Of a stretch of DNA of 64,000 nucleotides, positions 61,557 to 64,000 are shown piece after piece. Origin of the DNA: Halostagnicola sp. A-GB9-2 (GTDB taxonomy: Archaea > Halobacteriota > Halobacteria > Halobacteriales > Natrialbaceae); contig NZ_JASJOC010000002.1 of NCBI RefSeq assembly GCF_030068615.1, forward strand, positions 496,001-560,000. The letters run 5' to 3'. The position numbers and the translations under genes are program-made. The notes below the pieces were generated by a model, which saw nothing but the letters and a program-made list of their open reading frames with translations, was not told the DNA's origin and made no database searches. Each line of letters opens with the position of its first letter. Positions within the stretch are counted from its first letter, which is position 1.

Positions 61557-62528
61557 ATGACCGAGAACTTCCCCGAGTACGTCGACGTCGATTACGACGA
61601 CGGCGACGGACAGACGCCCGAGGAGTATCCACACATACACGACAAAATCGAGAAGGCGATCGAGGTCACCCGACAGGGACTCGAGCAGTACGAGAACCCG
61701 GCGGTCATGTGGACCGGCGGCAAGGACTCGACGCTCGTGCTCTACTTCGTCAAAGAGGTCGCGGATCGGTTCGACCTCGAGGTCCCGCCCGCGATCTTCA
61801 TCGATCACTACCAACACTTCGACGAGATCCACGGGTTCGTCGACCACTGGGCGGACGAATGGGATCTCGAAGTGATTTACGCCCGAAACGAGGACATCGG
61901 CGAGTACGTCGATGAACGAGGCCTCGAACCCGGCGACGACATCGAGATTTCCGAGCTCTCCGAACACAACCAGCACCACGTCGACAACATCCTCGAGTAC
62001 GAGGAGGACAGCTTCCCGTTCCTGCTCGATACCTACGCGGGCAACCACCTCCTGAAGACGGTCGCGCTCAACGACGCGCTCGAGGAGTACGACGTTGACG
62101 GCGTCATCTCCGGTGTGCGCTGGGACGAACAGGAGGCCCGCGCCGACGAGACGTTCTTCTCGCCGCGACACGATCCGGACATCTACCCGCCACACGACCG
62201 CGTCCAGCCCATCCTGCAGTTCGACGAGGCGGCCGTCTGGGAAGCCTTCTGGAACTTCGCGGTACCGGATACTGTTGCCGAATTCCCCGACGACGGTTAC
62301 GTCCCACAGAGCGACGACGACCTGCCGAACGACCTCACGCAGGACGACATCCCGGTCTCGCCGAAGTACTTCGCCGGGTTCCGATCGCTCGGGAGCGAAG
62401 TGTCGACCGAAAAGGCAGACAACGACCCCGCGTGGTTGCAAGACCTCGAGGGGACGACCGAACGCGCGGGCCGCGCCCAGGACAAAGAGGACCTGATGGA
62501 GCGCCTGCGCGATCTCGGCTACATGTAA
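61557..62528 (+). CDS. PAPS-reductase / ATP-sulfurylase-family PP-loop protein
   Basis: 323 residues. The PP-loop is in VMWTGGKDSTLVLYFV (about 51-66), followed by IFIDHYQHFDEIHGFV and, further on, VISGVRWDEQEARADETFFS, which is the Arg/Asp-rich segment of the PAPS-reductase family. The C-terminal 100 residues (FAGFRSLGSEVSTEKADNDP) resemble CysD. It is normally a sulfate-assimilation enzyme or a sulfur-transfer protein; no cysH/cysN partner lies in the window. An inverted repeat just upstream may control it. Confidence 0.8.
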   Translation: MTENFPEYVDVDYDDGDGQTPEEYPHIHDKIEKAIEVTRQGLEQYENPAVMWTGGKDSTLVLYFVKEVADRFDLEVPPAIFIDHYQHFDEIHGFVDHWADEWDLEVIYARNEDIGEYVDERGLEPGDDIEISELSEHNQHHVDNILEYEEDSFPFLLDTYAGNHLLKTVALNDALEEYDVDGVISGVRWDEQEARADETFFSPRHDPDIYPPHDRVQPILQFDEAAVWEAFWNFAVPDTVAEFPDDGYVPQSDDDLPNDLTQDDIPVSPKYFAGFRSLGSEVSTEKADNDPAWLQDLEGTTERAGRAQDKEDLMERLRDLGYM

Positions 62529-62642
62529 GACGGTCGAACGTCGACGACGAAGCGTACAGTCGCTGTTCTTTCTTCGAGTTCGCCGCTCGAGGCGTTGCAC
62601 TGACGTTCGAAAAATCGTCGGTCGTTCCTATCGCGCTCTCGC

Positions 62643-62852
62643 TCAGTTCGTCGCCCGGTACTCGCCGTGTTTGACACCGATTGCGAGCATGATCGCACCG
62701 AAAATCGCCATCGACGGCAGGACCATCATCATGATCGTGTCCGTGGCCATCGGGGCCATCGGTGTCAGTTCGGGAAGTGCAAATAGCGCTCCGGTTCCGG
62801 CGGCGAGAACGAGCGCGAACGCGCCGATCGTCTTGGTCAAGTCGAGTTCCAT
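62643..62852 (-). CDS. Small two-helix membrane protein, haloarchaeal
   Basis: 69 residues with helices at about 8-27 and 38-58, a Met-rich second helix (TIMMMVLPSMAIFGAIMLAI) and a basic tail. Host-like codons. It resembles small conserved haloarchaeal membrane proteins of unknown function. Confidence 0.65.
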   Translation of the reverse strand: MELDLTKTIGAFALVLAAGTGALFALPELTPMAPMATDTIMMMVLPSMAIFGAIMLAIGVKHGEYRATN

Positions 62853-63054
62853 AGCAAATCTGGGTAACAGGTCGACCTAAGTCGAACGGAATCAGAACAC
62901 AGTTCAAAAAAGTGGATTGTGATGACCGGCGAATCGGCATCAGTAGTTGGCACTATTATTTCGTTATTCAAAGTTGGGCGTGTGACTCGCGGTAAGTACA
63001 GGGCGTGGGTGTGTCAGAAAGGTGATCGTGCCCTTAGCTGTGTTTGGGTGCCCA

Positions 63055-63075
63055 GAGGTGATGATGAATCACCTC
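63055..63075 (-). terminator. Hairpin downstream of the 63100-63486 gene
   Basis: GAGGTGAT (63055-63062) and ATCACCTC (63068-63075), an 8-bp perfect stem with a 5-nt loop, starting 25 nt past the stop of the minus-strand gene. No U-rich tract follows. Possible transcript end or processing site. Confidence 0.3.
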
Positions 63076-63099
63076 GGGGTCAAGCCTCGAGGTATTCTC

Positions 63100-63486
63100 C
63101 TATACCGTTTGATAAAGCAGTTCGGTAATGGGCATCGCCCAGATGAATGCGACTGTAAACTGAAGTACTGTCCCGATATGTCGGTGGGGCACAATCAACC
63201 ACACGACGATGGTGGCCACACAGATACAAACGAGGACGACAATTGATGCCGTCACGCTGTTGGCATCCTGAAGATTGATATCGGCCAGTCCAATGGCCGC
63301 CACAATTCCGAAAAATATCCCTAGTCCAATAGCCGCTACCGTTGCCTCGAGCGAAACAATCCGACGGGCAGGCTCAATCAACAGCAATATCGGGGTTAGC
63401 GAGACCGAAAACAGAAGCGACCGAAGAATCCGTGCCCGCTCGTCAGCACCCAGTAACGGGTGTGTCTCAGTGGAGGGGCCGTTCAT
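63100..63486 (-). CDS. Four-helix membrane protein, unknown function
   Basis: 128 residues from ATG 63486 (MNGPSTETHPLLGADERARI). Four hydrophobic segments at about 24-42, 48-70, 76-97 and 105-124. ATG codons further upstream (63513, 63552) are less likely because the palindromic TATA element at 63510-63519 sits 28 nt before 63486. No family recognised. Confidence 0.6.
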   Translation of the reverse strand: MNGPSTETHPLLGADERARILRSLLFSVSLTPILLLIEPARRIVSLEATVAAIGLGIFFGIVAAIGLADINLQDANSVTASIVVLVCICVATIVVWLIVPHRHIGTVLQFTVAFIWAMPITELLYQTV

Positions 63487-63509
63487 AAGGAGAATTGCAT
63501 ATTGTGTGG

Positions 63510-63519
63510 ACATATATGT
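63510..63519 (-). promoter_or_regulatory. TATA box ACATATATGT of the four-helix membrane protein
   Basis: A perfect 10-bp palindrome centred 28 nt before ATG 63486, decisive for the choice of start. Confidence 0.55.
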
Positions 63520-63623
63520 TTTCCTACCTCGCTGAACGCAAGTTACATTCACGCGTAGTTACCGACCTGTCTCGGTCTATTTCAAATATGTTTTTGAATG
63601 AGAAATCGCGCTACTAGCTACTG

Positions 63624-64000
63624 TTATCCGGAGGGTCGCACGAGATTCGCCAACGCGACCACTATCCCGAAGAACCATCCGAGCGGGAAGGATAGCCCGA
63701 GCCACATCCCCGCGTAGGCCGCTCCCTCGAGTTCGAAGTTCGCCCGAAGGTACTCGTTGGCCCCGCCGACGAACAAAACGTTGTCGAGTATCCAGACCGC
63801 GAAGTCGTAGCTTGGCTCGAGGATCACTCCCTCGAGCGAGGGCGTGACGAGCGCGGCGACGACGGGCGGGAGGAAGATCGCCGTCATCGCGAATGGGTAG
63901 GCCAGCAACACCGAGACGAGTCGTCCACCGATCTTCGAGAACCCGGCTGCGAGCGCCGTCGAGACGACGGCTACACCGCTGGCCGCGGCGATCGGAATGA
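63624..64000 (-). CDS. Multi-pass membrane protein, N-terminal part cut by the right window edge
   Basis: The reading frame is open up to the window edge; the visible 125 codons include at least four hydrophobic segments (AAASGVAVVSTALAAGFS, LLAYPFAMTAIFLPPVVAAL, FAVWILDNVLFVG, LGLSFPLGWFFGIVVALANL). A GTG at 63911 could be a start, but the coding-like sequence continues upstream, so the true start lies outside. No family recognised. Confidence 0.6.
   Translation of the reverse strand, partial: IPIAAASGVAVVSTALAAGFSKIGGRLVSVLLAYPFAMTAIFLPPVVAALVTPSLEGVILEPSYDFAVWILDNVLFVGGANEYLRANFELEGAAYAGMWLGLSFPLGWFFGIVVALANLVRPSG

Noticed and set aside
61548-62600. 350-codon open frame on the minus strand opposite the PAPS-reductase-family gene
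   Set aside because: It is a shadow of the real plus-strand gene: Val/Asp/Arg-rich, no recognisable domain, while the plus strand has a clear PP-loop and family motifs.

Overview
The window is chromosomal-type DNA from a haloarchaeon, most likely of the Natrialbales (Natrinema/Natronorubrum/Haloterrigena type). The evidence is the very acidic proteome, the abundance of CTCGAG, many leaderless genes with a TATA box about 28 nt before the start codon, HalOD1, DUF4330 and Bat-type HTH families, a geranylgeranyl reductase, an archaeal-type oligosaccharyltransferase and a PAC2 protein. No rRNA, tRNA or CRISPR array was seen. Both ends of the window cut through genes.

Layout. 0-6 kb: two paralogous membrane-anchored DUF4330 proteins, an AAA ATPase with a C-terminal nuclease-like domain whose promoter lies in a 34-bp palindrome, a decayed TnpB with its right-end hairpin, and an ATP-grasp protein. 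6.5-8.8 kb: regulatory cassette A (coiled-coil gene, small MSDD-type gene, structured leader, divergent winged-helix gene), then a candidate structured RNA, a HalOD1 gene and a 50-residue zinc-finger gene. 8.9-28.7 kb: a surface-glycan island with an ABC exporter, a polytopic polymerase-like protein, glycosyltransferases, a nearly complete nonulosonic (sialic-acid-like) pathway, an STT3/AglB-type oligosaccharyltransferase, and a three-gene group with an asparagine-synthase-like enzyme. Several genes here are clearly AT-richer than the rest, which suggests lateral transfer. 29.2-30.1 kb: cassette B, a mirror image of cassette A with a related leader. 30.2-33.5 kb: a GT4 glycosyltransferase, a winged-helix regulator and a polyprenyl-phosphate sugar-phosphate transferase, which probably starts a lipid-linked glycan.

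34-46 kb: a sensor block with two hybrid histidine kinases (one has Glu in place of the receiver's phospho-acceptor Asp), a stand-alone receiver, a DUF1102/beta-helix surface protein, UspA, two small membrane proteins and a Bat-type regulator. 46-52 kb: a Tat lipoprotein and an RND transporter coupled to a TrmB regulator. 52-64 kb: mostly core genes (VOC protein, metallo-beta-lactamase-fold hydrolase, RsmB-type RNA methyltransferase with a partner, PAC2 protein, geranylgeranyl reductase, aldo/keto reductase), a second sugar pair (DUF354 and WecB), a PAPS-reductase-family protein and small membrane proteins.

How the genes fit together (inference). A PseB-type dehydratase, PseC-type aminotransferase, hexapeptide acyltransferase, PseG-type hydrolase, NeuB-type synthase and SpsF-type cytidylyltransferase would make a CMP-activated nonulosonic acid. 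A sialyltransferase-like and a capsule-type transferase would add it to a glycan, and the oligosaccharyltransferase and/or ABC exporter would deliver that glycan to the cell surface. The mirrored cassettes on both sides could mark the island's borders or serve as recombination arms.
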